From: Parapedobacter koreensis
GTDB taxonomy: Bacteria; Bacteroidota; Bacteroidia; Sphingobacteriales; Sphingobacteriaceae
NCBI RefSeq assembly: GCF_900109365.1
Contig: NZ_FNZR01000002.1
Span: 434,001 to 498,000 of the forward strand
Length of the DNA stretch: 64,000 bases
Direction of reading: 5' to 3'
Shown here piece by piece: positions 41,189 to 50,197 of the stretch. The notes under the pieces were generated by a model. The model did no database searches and was not told where the DNA came from. It saw only the letters and a list, made by a program, of their open reading frames with translations. The first letter of the stretch is position 1. Each line of letters begins with the position of its first letter. The position numbers and the translations under genes are program-made.

Positions 41189-41908
41189 CTAAATCTTGCG
41201 AAGCCGACCGGAACCTGATGTCCTTACGTTCGTTTGTGCATTTCCGCTGTAATTGACATTGCCAGATCCGCTAATGGATGCATCCAATTGTTTATCGGTA
41301 TGGATGGTAATATTGCCCGATCCGGATATTTTAAGGTTTGCAGATTGGCTTTTTAGTTCACCGCCATCAAACCGTCCCGATCCACTTATGGAAATATTAC
41401 TCTCCGTTGCGTCTCCGGCAGCCGTTATCCGCCCTGATCCGCTGATCGCACCATTGAAGACCTGCACATCAGATTCAAAAGTAATGCGCCCGGATCCGCT
41501 CAGCGCCGCACTAAGCTCATTGCCCGACAGGATTCCCGATACGGTAACATTCCCGGAGCCAGATTGCTTAATCCCATCGAGCCGCTTGGCGGTTACATGA
41601 GCGGTCACTTTACCCCAGTTGCGTCCCATTTTCCAAGAACCTTTTTTAAATCCGATTTCCAACGTGCCGTTTTCCACCTTGGTCTCGACTTCACGGATGG
41701 CAGCATCGTCACCCACTAACCGTACGGATTCCCGGTCGCCAAAATGTACTTCCACATCAATGCTGCCGCTATTGGCTATTGCATGGAAGCCTTGGACTTC
41801 GCGGACTTCATCGCCAAAAGACAGCCCCGCGGCCGCATGAACCAATCCGATACTAAAAAATGGCAACAACAATGTCAACCAGCCTAATGAAGATAGTTTT
41901 TTGTTCAT
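41189..41908 (-). CDS. head-GIN (DUF2807) secreted protein
   Basis: The 239-residue product has a signal peptide (1-26, ending LVHAAAG). A repetitive beta-helix of the DUF2807 'head GIN' family follows, with many short ISGSGxI/SGSG repeats (for example GSGNVTVSG, GSGRITFES, GSGRITAAG, GSGRFDGG, GSGNITIHT, GSGNVNYSG, ending TSGSGRLRKI). These proteins are predicted to be periplasmic or outer-membrane, and some are called putative auto-transporter adhesins without proof. The ATG at 41908 is chosen because it begins the signal peptide; 39 upstream codons in frame are unrelated. Confidence 0.9.
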   Translation of the reverse strand: MNKKLSSLGWLTLLLPFFSIGLVHAAAGLSFGDEVREVQGFHAIANSGSIDVEVHFGDRESVRLVGDDAAIREVETKVENGTLEIGFKKGSWKMGRNWGKVTAHVTAKRLDGIKQSGSGNVTVSGILSGNELSAALSGSGRITFESDVQVFNGAISGSGRITAAGDATESNISISGSGRFDGGELKSQSANLKISGSGNITIHTDKQLDASISGSGNVNYSGNAQTNVRTSGSGRLRKI

Positions 41909-42074
41909 GGTATTCTTTTTTCTTTGTGTTCTTTTGATAAGACGCCATAAAATGGAATACGTTGCAGCGGTGGCGCCATTTTTTTTAACCAACTCCTCAC
42001 CATATGCCATTATTGCATAAACCACTACAAACTGCTATTTTTAACGCGTTTTCGAATATTGTACGATATCGCTT

Positions 42075-43241
42075 ATGAAAATTCTTCCCGTAGCCGGAAC
42101 GGAACTGGATCGGTTGTTTGTAACCATGGCTCCCCCGCTTTACCATGGAGATCCCAATTACCTAAGGCCATTGGACCAGGACGTGCTGGATGTATTTAAC
42201 CCCCTCACCAATTCGTATCACGAACGCGGCCAATGCGCCCGCTGGCTCCTCCACGATGACACCGATCGCGTTATTGGCCGTATCGCAGCGTTTTATAATT
42301 TTGACACCTTTGATCGCGATGAATTTCCCATTGGAGGCTGTGGTTTCTTCGAATGCATTGATGACCAAGAGGCGGCAAATTTATTGTTTGACACGGCAAA
42401 AGCATGGCTTGGCGAAAAAGGTATACAGGCCATGGATGGGCCAATAAACTTCGGGAACAGGGAACGTTGGTGGGGCTTACTTACTGACGGTTTCCACCCA
42501 CCCTGCTACTGCTGCAACTACAATCCGCCGTATTATCAACGGCTTTTCGAGCAATATGGCTTTCAGCTCTATTTTAAACAATTCACCTATCGCCGCGAAA
42601 TCGCCGCCGAAATTTCCAACAGGGTGGCTGAAAAAGCGGCATATGCCTTACGGGATACCGATTATACCTTTCGTCCTATTGACCACCGCCAGCTCGAAAA
42701 GGTTGCCGAAGACTTCCGGACGGTCTATAATGGAGCGTGGGCCCGGCATGAAGGGGTAAGCCCAATGAGCAGGGACAGCGCCTTGAAGCTCATGCAAACC
42801 ATGAAACCCATCATCGATCCGAAAATTATTTGGTTTGCCTACCACCAAGACCAGCCGGTGGGTTTCTGGGTCAACATCCCAGACGTAAACCAACTTATCG
42901 TGAAATACATGAACGGACGCCTGGCATGGTGGGGCAAGGTGCTTTTCCTTTGGAACCGCTGGCGGAAACGTTGCAAGACCATGTTTGGCATTGTATTTGG
43001 CGTAGTGCCAGAGCACCAGCGGAAAGGCGTGGAAGCCGCCCTCGCAATGGCTGCCGCAAAGGTGATGCGGGATCGTTCACAGCTGCGCTACGAAGACTTG
43101 CAGATGAACTGGATAGGTGATTTCAATCCGAAAATGATGAATGTGGCCCGGTATGTCGGTGGTACCATCTATAAAACCCACCACACCTACCGCTACCTGT
43201 TTGACCGGCATAAACCGTTCGAGCGGCATCCTATCCTGTAG
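42075..43241 (+). CDS. uncharacterised protein with possible GNAT-like C-terminal part
   Basis: I recognise this only as a conserved Bacteroidota protein of unknown function. The 388 residues are soluble. The N-terminal part contains PPLYHGDPNYLRPLDQDV and VIGRIAAFYN. The middle has FGNRERWWGLLTDGF and a Cys/Tyr-rich YCCNYNPPYYQ. Near 305-330, MFGIVFGVVPEHQRKGVEAALAM resembles acetyltransferase motif A (V-x-P-x-x-R/Q-x-K-G). An acyl-CoA-dependent transferase is therefore possible. No operon partner is evident; the sensor kinase downstream has its own -7 box. Confidence 0.75.
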   Translation: MKILPVAGTELDRLFVTMAPPLYHGDPNYLRPLDQDVLDVFNPLTNSYHERGQCARWLLHDDTDRVIGRIAAFYNFDTFDRDEFPIGGCGFFECIDDQEAANLLFDTAKAWLGEKGIQAMDGPINFGNRERWWGLLTDGFHPPCYCCNYNPPYYQRLFEQYGFQLYFKQFTYRREIAAEISNRVAEKAAYALRDTDYTFRPIDHRQLEKVAEDFRTVYNGAWARHEGVSPMSRDSALKLMQTMKPIIDPKIIWFAYHQDQPVGFWVNIPDVNQLIVKYMNGRLAWWGKVLFLWNRWRKRCKTMFGIVFGVVPEHQRKGVEAALAMAAAKVMRDRSQLRYEDLQMNWIGDFNPKMMNVARYVGGTIYKTHHTYRYLFDRHKPFERHPIL

Positions 43242-43264
43242 CTGGGCGAGATCACAATTGTTTG

Positions 43265-43272
43265 TATCTTTG
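43265..43272 (+). promoter_or_regulatory. -7 box of the signalling operon
   Basis: TATCTTTG is a perfect TAnnTTTG box 25 bases before the ATG at 43298. It excludes the in-frame upstream start at 43262. No good -33 is seen. Confidence 0.5.
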
Positions 43273-43297
43273 CAAAACCGGGGGGATAGCGTTAATA

Positions 43298-44833
43298 ATG
43301 AAAAAGCTAACGTTCAAGACACCTATCTATTTAGGTTTTTCCGTTTTAATTATCCTTCTGTCAGCCAGTCTGCTGTATGGATTCTTGCTGTCTGGGCGGG
43401 TTGTTTTTCTGATGGCCGCCGTTTTGGCATTCATGGCCATCCTATGGATATTCGTTTACGTGGCCAAATCGGTGGGAGCGCTGCAGGCCCAGCAGGAGGA
43501 ACTCCGTACGATCAATGACAAGCAGTCCGGCCAATACAAAAATGAATTTCTTGCCAATATGAGCCATGAGCTACGCACGCCGCTCAACAGCATCCTCATA
43601 TTGGCCAAATTGCTGGAAAACAATAAACCGGGCAATCTCCTGCCTGAGCAGGTACAATATGCCACGATTATCCATCGCGGGGGCAGCGAGTTACTCAACC
43701 TCATCAATAACATCCTTGATTTGGCCAAGATTGAGTCTGGCAACGTAGCGCTGATCATCGAACGCATTGAATACTCGGATATCGCCCAAGACTTGTTCGA
43801 ACTATTTAGCAGCGTAGCCGACAGCAAAGCCATCGATTTCCACATGGCCATCGATGACGAGTTGCCCCCGTTCATCATTACCGATGGGCAGCGCCTCAAG
43901 CAAATCCTGAACAACTTACTGGCCAATGCCTTTAAATTCACAGGGGAAAACGGGCGGATAGCGTTGTCATTCGCCAGGGCGAATCAATCTCCGGCATGGA
44001 AAGCAGGGATGCTCAATGGTATTGCTGCCGATCAGGTAGTTGCTGTGTCCGTGACCGATACAGGCATAGGCATCGCCGAAGACAAACAACAGCTGATTTT
44101 TGAGGCATTCAAACAAGCGGATGGCTCCACCAGCCGCCGATTTGGCGGCACCGGGCTTGGGCTATCCATTTGCCGGGAGCTGGCCACTGCGCTTGGCGGC
44201 GAAATCCACGTCACAAGCGAAGAGCATAAAGGCAGCACATTTACACTATTTATTCCGCTGCGGTATGTGGGCGGGGCGGGAAGCGATCTTCAACCGGTGC
44301 TTTCCGAAGTACCAACCATCACAGGGAAGCAAGCTGCTGAATCACTCGACGAAGTCTTTGCTACGTTACCTCAAGCTGTCGCGCCACCATTGAAAAATGC
44401 GTTGCTCACCGAAGCTCAGGATACGGACGTGCCGCAGGTATTTACCGATGTGCATCAGGCACTAAAAGGCAAACGTATCTTCCTTGTGGATGACGACATG
44501 CGCAACATATTTGCGCTAAGCACGGTCTTCTCGACTTATGGGATCAAGGTAGAAATCGCCAACAACGGGATTGAGGCACTCGACGTGATTCAGCAGCAGC
44601 CGAACATTGATTTGGTATTGATGGATATCATGATGCCGGCATTGGATGGTTATGAAGCTATCAAGAAAATCAGGACGATCGATCGGCTTGCCAAATTGCC
44701 CATTATCGCAATGACTGCCAAAGCCAAGCAGGGGGACAAGCGGCACGCACTTGATGCAGGGGCAAATGATTACATTGCCAAGCCGATAGCTATTAATGAA
44801 CTACTCTCCCTAATACGGGTATGGCTAAGCTAA
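43298..44833 (+). CDS. membrane hybrid histidine kinase with C-terminal receiver
   Basis: The 511-residue product has two membrane helices (about 10-30 and 34-55) with almost no periplasmic loop. A short coiled coil follows, then a HisKA domain with the phospho-acceptor His 90 in NMSHELRTPLNS. The ATPase domain (about 200-320) carries NNLLANAFKFT, DTGIGIAED and FGGTGLGLSICREL. A receiver domain (about 385-511) has FLVDDDMRNI, the phospho-acceptor Asp in LVLMDIMMP, MTAKAK and the Lys in YIAKPI. It is the first gene of a four-gene unit with CheR, CheB and another kinase; the CheR gene follows after seven bases. The lack of a sensor domain suggests it reads its partners or the membrane. Confidence 0.92.
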   Translation: MKKLTFKTPIYLGFSVLIILLSASLLYGFLLSGRVVFLMAAVLAFMAILWIFVYVAKSVGALQAQQEELRTINDKQSGQYKNEFLANMSHELRTPLNSILILAKLLENNKPGNLLPEQVQYATIIHRGGSELLNLINNILDLAKIESGNVALIIERIEYSDIAQDLFELFSSVADSKAIDFHMAIDDELPPFIITDGQRLKQILNNLLANAFKFTGENGRIALSFARANQSPAWKAGMLNGIAADQVVAVSVTDTGIGIAEDKQQLIFEAFKQADGSTSRRFGGTGLGLSICRELATALGGEIHVTSEEHKGSTFTLFIPLRYVGGAGSDLQPVLSEVPTITGKQAAESLDEVFATLPQAVAPPLKNALLTEAQDTDVPQVFTDVHQALKGKRIFLVDDDMRNIFALSTVFSTYGIKVEIANNGIEALDVIQQQPNIDLVLMDIMMPALDGYEAIKKIRTIDRLAKLPIIAMTAKAKQGDKRHALDAGANDYIAKPIAINELLSLIRVWLS

Positions 44834-44840
44834 TAAAATA

Positions 44841-45653
44841 ATGGGTATATCGTTTGAAAATCTGGAAGAACTCATTGAGTTGATCAACCACGTCCATGGT
44901 TTTGATTTACGAGGCTATACCCGTGCGTCACTTAAAAGGCGGGTGGCGCATATCATGGAATTGTACCGCCTTGATTTCAATAACCTGAAGGACAACCTGG
45001 TGAATACATCCGGTTTCTTCAATCGGTTTTTAACCGAAGTGACTGTCAACGTGACGGAGCTATTCCGCGATCCGGCTTTTTATGCAGCCTTGCGAGAAGA
45101 AGTTTTTCCTTACCTCGCCACCTTTCCGCATATCAAGCTTTGGAGTGCCGGCTGTTCGAGTGGTGAAGAGGCGTATTCCTTGGCCATCTTATTAAAAAAG
45201 CAGGGATTATACGAACGTTCCTTTATCTATGGCACGGATATCAATTCCAAGGTATTGGAACGTGCCAAACAAGGCATTATCGATTTGAGGAAGATGAAAG
45301 AATATTCAGACAATTACCTTCAAACCGAATCCGGGGAATCACTTTCCGAATACTATACTGTCCGGTACGACGCAGCCATCATGCATCACGAATTGCGTAA
45401 AAATATCCTCTTTTCGATTCATAATTTAGTCTCTGACGGGGTGTTCAATGAATTTCAGCTCATCACGTGCCGCAATGTACTCATCTACTTCGATTTGACG
45501 CTGCAACAGCGTGTACTCAAGCTGTTGTATGAAAGCCTGGCAATGTTTGGCTTTCTTTGCCTGGGAACAAAAGAAAGCCTCCGATCCGAGCAGTTGAAGC
45601 ATAAATTTCGTTTAATCAATAAAAAACAAAATATTTATCAAAAAATTGCTTAG
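44841..45653 (+). CDS. CheR-type protein-glutamate methyltransferase
   Basis: The 270-residue product has the CheR N-terminal helical domain (about 1-75; GFDLRGYTRASLKRRVAHIM, TEVTVNVTELFRDPAFY) and the SAM-binding domain with LWSAGCSSGEEAYSLAILL (about 100-118), FIYGTDINSKVLERA, and FQLITCRNVLIYFD. It should methylate glutamates on a receptor or partner protein using S-adenosylmethionine. No methyl-accepting receptor, CheA, CheW or flagellar gene is present, so a non-chemotaxis role within this signalling unit is likely. Its stop overlaps the cheB start by eight bases. Confidence 0.93.
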   Translation: MGISFENLEELIELINHVHGFDLRGYTRASLKRRVAHIMELYRLDFNNLKDNLVNTSGFFNRFLTEVTVNVTELFRDPAFYAALREEVFPYLATFPHIKLWSAGCSSGEEAYSLAILLKKQGLYERSFIYGTDINSKVLERAKQGIIDLRKMKEYSDNYLQTESGESLSEYYTVRYDAAIMHHELRKNILFSIHNLVSDGVFNEFQLITCRNVLIYFDLTLQQRVLKLLYESLAMFGFLCLGTKESLRSEQLKHKFRLINKKQNIYQKIA

Positions 45654-46263
45654 GCTGGCCCCACATATCGCACACAGACTTCAACGGATTGAAGTAATAT
45701 TACTGGCTTGTTCTGCGGGTGGGTTTAAGGTTTTGGTGGAAATGCTGAAGGCATTTCCAGAAAACCTATCAATCGGGGTACTGGTCATCATCCATCGGAG
45801 TCCCAAATACGAGACCAACATCGAAGAAAGTATCGGGACGAAATGCCGCATTGCTATCAAAGTTGCCGAAGAAAAAGAACCCATTAAACCCGCTACCGCA
45901 TATTTCGCACCCGCAGGGTATCATCTATTGGTTGAGCCTGACCGTAGCCTGTCTTTGGACGTTTCCGAACCGGTGAATTTTTGCCGACCTTCGATAGATG
46001 TGACGATGCAAAGCACCGCTGATGTGTATGGTGCGTCCGTAGCCGCCGTACTGTTATCCGGCGCCAATCAGGACGGTGCCCAGGGTATGCAAACCATCCG
46101 GAATGCTGGCGGTTTATGTATTGTGCAGCATCCAGAATACGCAGAAATCAAGGCAATGCCCGAGGCCGCTATTGCGCGGGGCGCGGCAACGCTCATCCTT
46201 AATGATGAAGAACTGGTGGTCTTCAGTCAGGAATTAAATAACCATATTTTGAAGCGCGACTAA
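45646..46263 (+). CDS. CheB-type methylesterase, catalytic domain only
   Basis: The 205-residue product is a stand-alone CheB catalytic domain without a receiver. The triad is visible: Ser in LLACSAGGFKVL, His in VLVIIHRSPK and Asp in GANQDGAQGMQTI. RPSIDVTMQSTADVYG is the usual substrate-cleft motif. It would remove methyl groups added by the adjacent CheR. The start is TTG, overlapping the cheR stop; translational coupling would explain the weak start. Being receiver-less, its control presumably depends on direct contact with the kinases. Confidence 0.92.
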   Translation: MLRLAPHIAHRLQRIEVILLACSAGGFKVLVEMLKAFPENLSIGVLVIIHRSPKYETNIEESIGTKCRIAIKVAEEKEPIKPATAYFAPAGYHLLVEPDRSLSLDVSEPVNFCRPSIDVTMQSTADVYGASVAAVLLSGANQDGAQGMQTIRNAGGLCIVQHPEYAEIKAMPEAAIARGAATLILNDEELVVFSQELNNHILKRD

Positions 46264-46265
46264 CA

Positions 46266-47879
46266 ATGGAGAAATTGAAGCTGGTCATCGTAGACGATAA
46301 AGAAGAGAATGTACTGAGTCTAAAGGCATTATTAGCTGACGTAGACAACCTGGACATTTGGGGCAGCACTTCTCCAAATGAGGCCTTGCGGTATTGCTGG
46401 AACCAAGATGTAGCCATTGCACTGGTAGATGTACAGATGCCGGAAATCAACGGTTTTGAATTTGTCTCCTTATTGCAAAGTAACCCAAAGACCTGGCAAA
46501 TCATGGTCATCATGATTACGGCGATATCCAAGGAAGATAAATCCCTGCTCAAAGGATTGCATAGCGGTGCCGTGGATTACCTGTATAAACCCCTTAATCC
46601 AGACGTGACGCTGGCCAAGGTGAAATCGTTTATGCAACAGGTATACATCCAACGGGAACTGAAACGGAAAAATGAAGAACTGGAACGTTCGCACATGGAA
46701 TTGGTCAAAGCCAAAAAAGAGGCCGACCTTGCCCGCAAGTCAAAAGAAAACTTCCTTGCCAACATGAGCCATGAAATCCGTACGCCGATCAATGGCATCA
46801 TGGGCATCACCACCATGCTGAGGAACTCCCCGCTCAATGAAGAACAGTCCGAATGGCTGGACTACCTCGAAAATGCATCGCAGCAACTGCTGCTCATCAT
46901 CAACGATATCCTTGATCTTTCTAAAATTGACTCGGGCAAGATGCGGCTTGACTATGCCAAAACATCGCTTTCTAACATTATCAAGGAGCTCAACAACCTG
47001 TTTGCCTATAAAGCGGAGCAGAAAGGCATTACATTCCATGTCGTCACGGATCATAACCTACCTAAGTTCATCCTTGCAGATTCCCTTCGGCTGACCCAAA
47101 TATTAAGCAACCTGATTTCAAATGGCATTAAGTTTACGGAAAAAGGAAGTGTCACCCTGGAAACGACATTGCTCAGCCGTGCCAAGCAACGCGTCCATAT
47201 CCAATTTTCGGTGAAAGACACGGGCATCGGTATCAATAGCAGTGCCATCGACAAAATCTTCCAGTCGTTTGAACAAGGAGAAGAAGGCATCACCAAGCGC
47301 TTTGGCGGCACAGGCCTAGGGCTGGCAATTGTAAAACGGCTGGTAAACTTGTACCAGGGACAGATTTATGCCCATAGTGAACTCGATAAGGGCAGTGAGT
47401 TTGTATTTCAATGTTGGTTTGACGAGGAAGCCGCTGACGCGGCTCCAAAATCGGATAAGAAACAATATACCGATATGCCGCCATTCAACGATATCCATGT
47501 CCTCCTTGCCGAAGACAATGAGCTGAACAGCTTCATGGTGAAACACATGCTCAATACGTGGGGCATATCAGTAGACACCGTCAAAAACGGCAAAGAGGCA
47601 TTGGATAAAGTAGAACATACGGCTTACAACCTTATCCTCATGGATGCACACATGCCGGTGATGAGTGGGTTTGACGCCATCCGAATCATCCGAAACGACC
47701 AACGAGAACACATCCGGCGCATTCCGATTATTTCCATATCTGCATCCGTATTGCAACGCGAGCAACAAGCGGCCTACGCGGCCGGAGCCGATGCAGTAGT
47801 GGGCAAACCATTCGACCCGGTATCCTTGTACCAAATCATTAAAACACTGACCCGAGCAAATACCCGGGCCAGCGAGTAA
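46266..47879 (+). CDS. receiver-kinase-receiver hybrid histidine kinase
   Basis: The 537-residue soluble product has a first receiver (about 1-125; LVIVDDKEENVL, Asp in ALVDVQMPEINGFE, Lys in YLYKPL) and a coiled coil (RELKRKNEELERSHMELVKAKKEA region). HisKA follows, with His in NMSHEIRTPING (near 178), then the ATPase domain (LSNLISNGIKFTEKG, DTGIGINS, FGGTGLGLAIVKRL) and a second receiver (VLLAEDNELNSFMV, Asp in LILMDAHMP, Lys in VVGKPF). It starts two bases after cheB. With the membrane kinase at the operon head it could form a phosphorelay; no DNA-binding output domain is encoded in the unit. Confidence 0.92.
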   Translation: MEKLKLVIVDDKEENVLSLKALLADVDNLDIWGSTSPNEALRYCWNQDVAIALVDVQMPEINGFEFVSLLQSNPKTWQIMVIMITAISKEDKSLLKGLHSGAVDYLYKPLNPDVTLAKVKSFMQQVYIQRELKRKNEELERSHMELVKAKKEADLARKSKENFLANMSHEIRTPINGIMGITTMLRNSPLNEEQSEWLDYLENASQQLLLIINDILDLSKIDSGKMRLDYAKTSLSNIIKELNNLFAYKAEQKGITFHVVTDHNLPKFILADSLRLTQILSNLISNGIKFTEKGSVTLETTLLSRAKQRVHIQFSVKDTGIGINSSAIDKIFQSFEQGEEGITKRFGGTGLGLAIVKRLVNLYQGQIYAHSELDKGSEFVFQCWFDEEAADAAPKSDKKQYTDMPPFNDIHVLLAEDNELNSFMVKHMLNTWGISVDTVKNGKEALDKVEHTAYNLILMDAHMPVMSGFDAIRIIRNDQREHIRRIPIISISASVLQREQQAAYAAGADAVVGKPFDPVSLYQIIKTLTRANTRASE

Positions 47880-47910
47880 CACCAAAATTACAATTACATG
47901 ATAAATGCAC

Positions 47911-47941
47911 TTTTCTACCTCTCTAAATTCAACTACCTTTG
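47911..47941 (+). promoter_or_regulatory. promoter of the azurin gene
   Basis: TTTT (47911-47914), a 19-base spacer and TACCTTTG (47934-47941) lie 78 bases before the azurin ATG, leaving a 5' leader of about 70 bases. Confidence 0.6.
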
Positions 47942-48019
47942 GGGCGCAAACACCAAAATGGAGTTAAATTGTTTAACGTATACTTGGTAACCTGAAAGAT
48001 TATAACACAAAAAAGAACA

Positions 48020-48553
48020 ATGAAAAAGTTATTTTTAGTCCCTGTAGTAGCAGGAGCAGTTTTTATCGCTGCATGCGGTGGCAGCCAGACAAAGGAAGAA
48101 TCCGCTGAAACGGCCGAAACGGCAACCGAACAGCCAGCTGCCCCTGCGGCAAACATCCCTGGCTTGGATACGGTAGCTGTGAGCAATGAATTGGCCTTAG
48201 AGGGAAATGACCTGATGAAATATAACAAGACCCTTTTCAGGGTCAAAGCCGGCCAACCGGTAAAGCTTACCTTCCACAACGCAGGTGAAATGCCCAAAGA
48301 ATCTATGGGACATAATGTCGTAATCCTTCAGCCGGGTACTGATTTGCCTGCTTTCGGTGGCGAAGCCATCAAAGCGCCGGACGCAGAATATATCCCCGCG
48401 ACTTTCGCATCTTCCATCATCGCCCATACCAAACTATTGGGACCTGGAGAAACCGATACCATCGAGTTTACGCTGGAAGCAGGGGTGTATCCCTTTTTAT
48501 GCAGCTTCCCCGGCCACTATGGCGTCATGCAAGGAAAAATCGTTGCGGAATAA
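48020..48553 (+). CDS. azurin, lipoprotein form
   Basis: Azurins are blue-copper electron carriers. The 177-residue product has a lipoprotein signal with Cys 19 in FIAACGG, an Ala/Glu/Thr/Pro-rich linker (about 22-46), then the cupredoxin domain. All type 1 copper ligands are present with azurin spacing: His 98 in MGHNVV, Cys 161 in YPFLCSFPGH, His 166 and Met 170. The extra flap PAFGGEAIKAPDAEYIPATFASSIIAHTKLLGPGE is also azurin-like. It should sit on the periplasmic or outer-membrane face and shuttle electrons. Own promoter and terminator. Confidence 0.95.
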   Translation: MKKLFLVPVVAGAVFIAACGGSQTKEESAETAETATEQPAAPAANIPGLDTVAVSNELALEGNDLMKYNKTLFRVKAGQPVKLTFHNAGEMPKESMGHNVVILQPGTDLPAFGGEAIKAPDAEYIPATFASSIIAHTKLLGPGETDTIEFTLEAGVYPFLCSFPGHYGVMQGKIVAE

Positions 48554-48571
48554 TGTAAACGACTCTATAAC

Positions 48572-48604
48572 AAAAAAGACAGTCAGACGGCTGTCTTTTT
48601 TGTT
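48572..48604 (+). terminator. terminator after the azurin gene
   Basis: AAAAAAGACAG and CTGTCTTTTTT form an 11-base-pair stem with an eight-base loop and a T tract. Confidence 0.92.
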
Positions 48605-48610
48605 ATTCGC

Positions 48611-48643
48611 TTTTCTGCCCCAGTAGAATTATATGTACCTTTG
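48611..48643 (+). promoter_or_regulatory. promoter of the first lpdA
   Basis: TTTT (48611-48614), a 21-base spacer and TACCTTTG (48636-48643) lie 27 bases before the ATG. Confidence 0.6.
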
Positions 48644-48670
48644 AATTATCGAATTGACTAATTTCATCAC

Positions 48671-50077
48671 ATGCAATACGACGTCATTGTAGTCGGTAGC
48701 GGGCCCGGTGGTTATGTGGCCGCTATCCGTTGCGCGCAACTAGGCTTGAAAACAGCCGTTATCGAAAAATATAATACGTTTGGCGGCACCTGCCTTAATG
48801 TGGGATGTATTCCCTCAAAGGCCCTATTGGATTCGTCCGAACATTACCACAATGCTGCCACGCACTTCGGCTCCCATGGCATCAACCTGAGTAACCTCCA
48901 GGTAGACATGAAGCAGATGATAGCGCGGAAGGACGATGTCATTGCCCAAAATGTATCCGGCATTGAATTTTTGTTCAAAAAGAATAAAATAGACAGCTTC
49001 ATTGGTGTGGGTTCTTTTGTAGACAAAAACACTGTCAAGGTGACGAAGAGCGATGGCTCTTCGGAGCAAATCACAGGTCAAAACGTGATTATCGCCACCG
49101 GATCAAAACCCACCGCATTGCCGTTTCTCCCGGTAGATAAAAAACGAATCATTACCTCTACCGAGGCGTTGACACTTAAGGAGGTGCCCAATCACCTCAT
49201 CGTCATCGGGGGCGGGGTCATCGGGCTGGAGCTTGGCTCGGTCTACGCCCGCTTGGGAGCCAAAGTATCGGTTGTGGAATACGAAAAATCCATCATTCCG
49301 ACAATGGACGGTGGCTTAGGCAAGGAGTTGCAACGGGTATTAAAGAAATCCCTTGGCATGGAGTTTTTCCTCGGGCATAAAGTCACTGGTGCCACAGCCA
49401 AGGGCAAGAAGGTGACCGTCACGGCGGAAGACTCCAAAGGAGAAGCCGTGAAATGGGAAGGCGACTATTGTATCGTGGCCGTAGGCCGTACGGCCTATAC
49501 CGAAGGGCTGGGCTTGGAAAATATCGGCATTACCCTGGAAGAGCGCGGCAAAAAAGTACCGGTGAATGAACACCTCGAAACCCCGGTACAAGGCATTTAT
49601 GCCATCGGCGATGTGATCCGGGGAGCCATGCTTGCCCACAAGGCTGAAGACGAAGGTGTTTTTGTGGCCGAACGCATTGCAGGCCAAAAACCACACGTCG
49701 ACTATAACCTGATACCCGGCGTCGTATATACTTGGCCTGAGGTAGCCAGCGTAGGGAAAACGGAAGAACAGCTGAAGGCTGCGGGCCAAAAATATAAGAC
49801 CGGTTCCTTCCCCTTCAAAGCCAGTGGCCGCGCCAAGGCGAGCGGTGACACCGATGGCTTTGTCAAAGTGCTGGCCGACGCCGAAACCGACGAGGTACTG
49901 GGCGTGCATATGATAGGCCCACGTGCGGCCGACATGATTGCCGAGGCTACCGTGGCGATGGAATACCGTGCATCCGCAGAGGATATTGCCCGGATCTGCC
50001 ATGCGCATCCCACGTTTACCGAAGCATTCCGGGAAGCTTCCCTTGCGGCAACGGCCAACAGGGCCATACACATGTAA
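48671..50077 (+). CDS. lpdA: dihydrolipoyl dehydrogenase (first copy)
   Basis: Lpd (E3) reoxidises dihydrolipoamide of 2-oxoacid dehydrogenase and glycine-cleavage complexes with NAD+. The 468-residue product shows the FAD site VIVVGSGPGGYVAAIRCAQL, the redox disulfide in FGGTCLNVGCIPSKALL (Cys 41, Cys 46), the NAD site VIGGGVIGLELGSVYARLG, the second FAD motif GIYAIGDVI and the catalytic His-Glu dyad in HAHPTFTEAFREA. GGTCLNVGCIPSK is the mitochondrial/alpha-proteobacterial-like variant and differs from the second copy at 51079. Monocistronic, ending in a long hairpin. Confidence 0.96.
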   Translation: MQYDVIVVGSGPGGYVAAIRCAQLGLKTAVIEKYNTFGGTCLNVGCIPSKALLDSSEHYHNAATHFGSHGINLSNLQVDMKQMIARKDDVIAQNVSGIEFLFKKNKIDSFIGVGSFVDKNTVKVTKSDGSSEQITGQNVIIATGSKPTALPFLPVDKKRIITSTEALTLKEVPNHLIVIGGGVIGLELGSVYARLGAKVSVVEYEKSIIPTMDGGLGKELQRVLKKSLGMEFFLGHKVTGATAKGKKVTVTAEDSKGEAVKWEGDYCIVAVGRTAYTEGLGLENIGITLEERGKKVPVNEHLETPVQGIYAIGDVIRGAMLAHKAEDEGVFVAERIAGQKPHVDYNLIPGVVYTWPEVASVGKTEEQLKAAGQKYKTGSFPFKASGRAKASGDTDGFVKVLADAETDEVLGVHMIGPRAADMIAEATVAMEYRASAEDIARICHAHPTFTEAFREASLAATANRAIHM

Positions 50078-50086
50078 AAAATCCGT

Positions 50087-50118
50087 ATTGCTGCTGTGCC
50101 TGCAAGCACAGCAGCAAT
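50087..50118 (+). terminator. 13-bp hairpin after the first lpdA
   Basis: ATTGCTGCTGTGC (50087-50099) and GCACAGCAGCAAT (50106-50118) form a perfect stem with a six-base loop. There is no T tract, so it may stabilise the 3' end rather than terminate by itself. Confidence 0.55.
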
Positions 50119-50197
50119 ATACGAGACATACCTTTCTATAAACCGTGTTATGCAGTGAAAAAAGTTAAATGGTTAAAATTTTACTGATAATACGCAT

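Noticed and set aside
41253-41600. Repeat-like DNA in the head-GIN gene
   Set aside because: The repeated GGATCCG-like units come from codons for SGSG protein repeats of DUF2807, not from a CRISPR or satellite.
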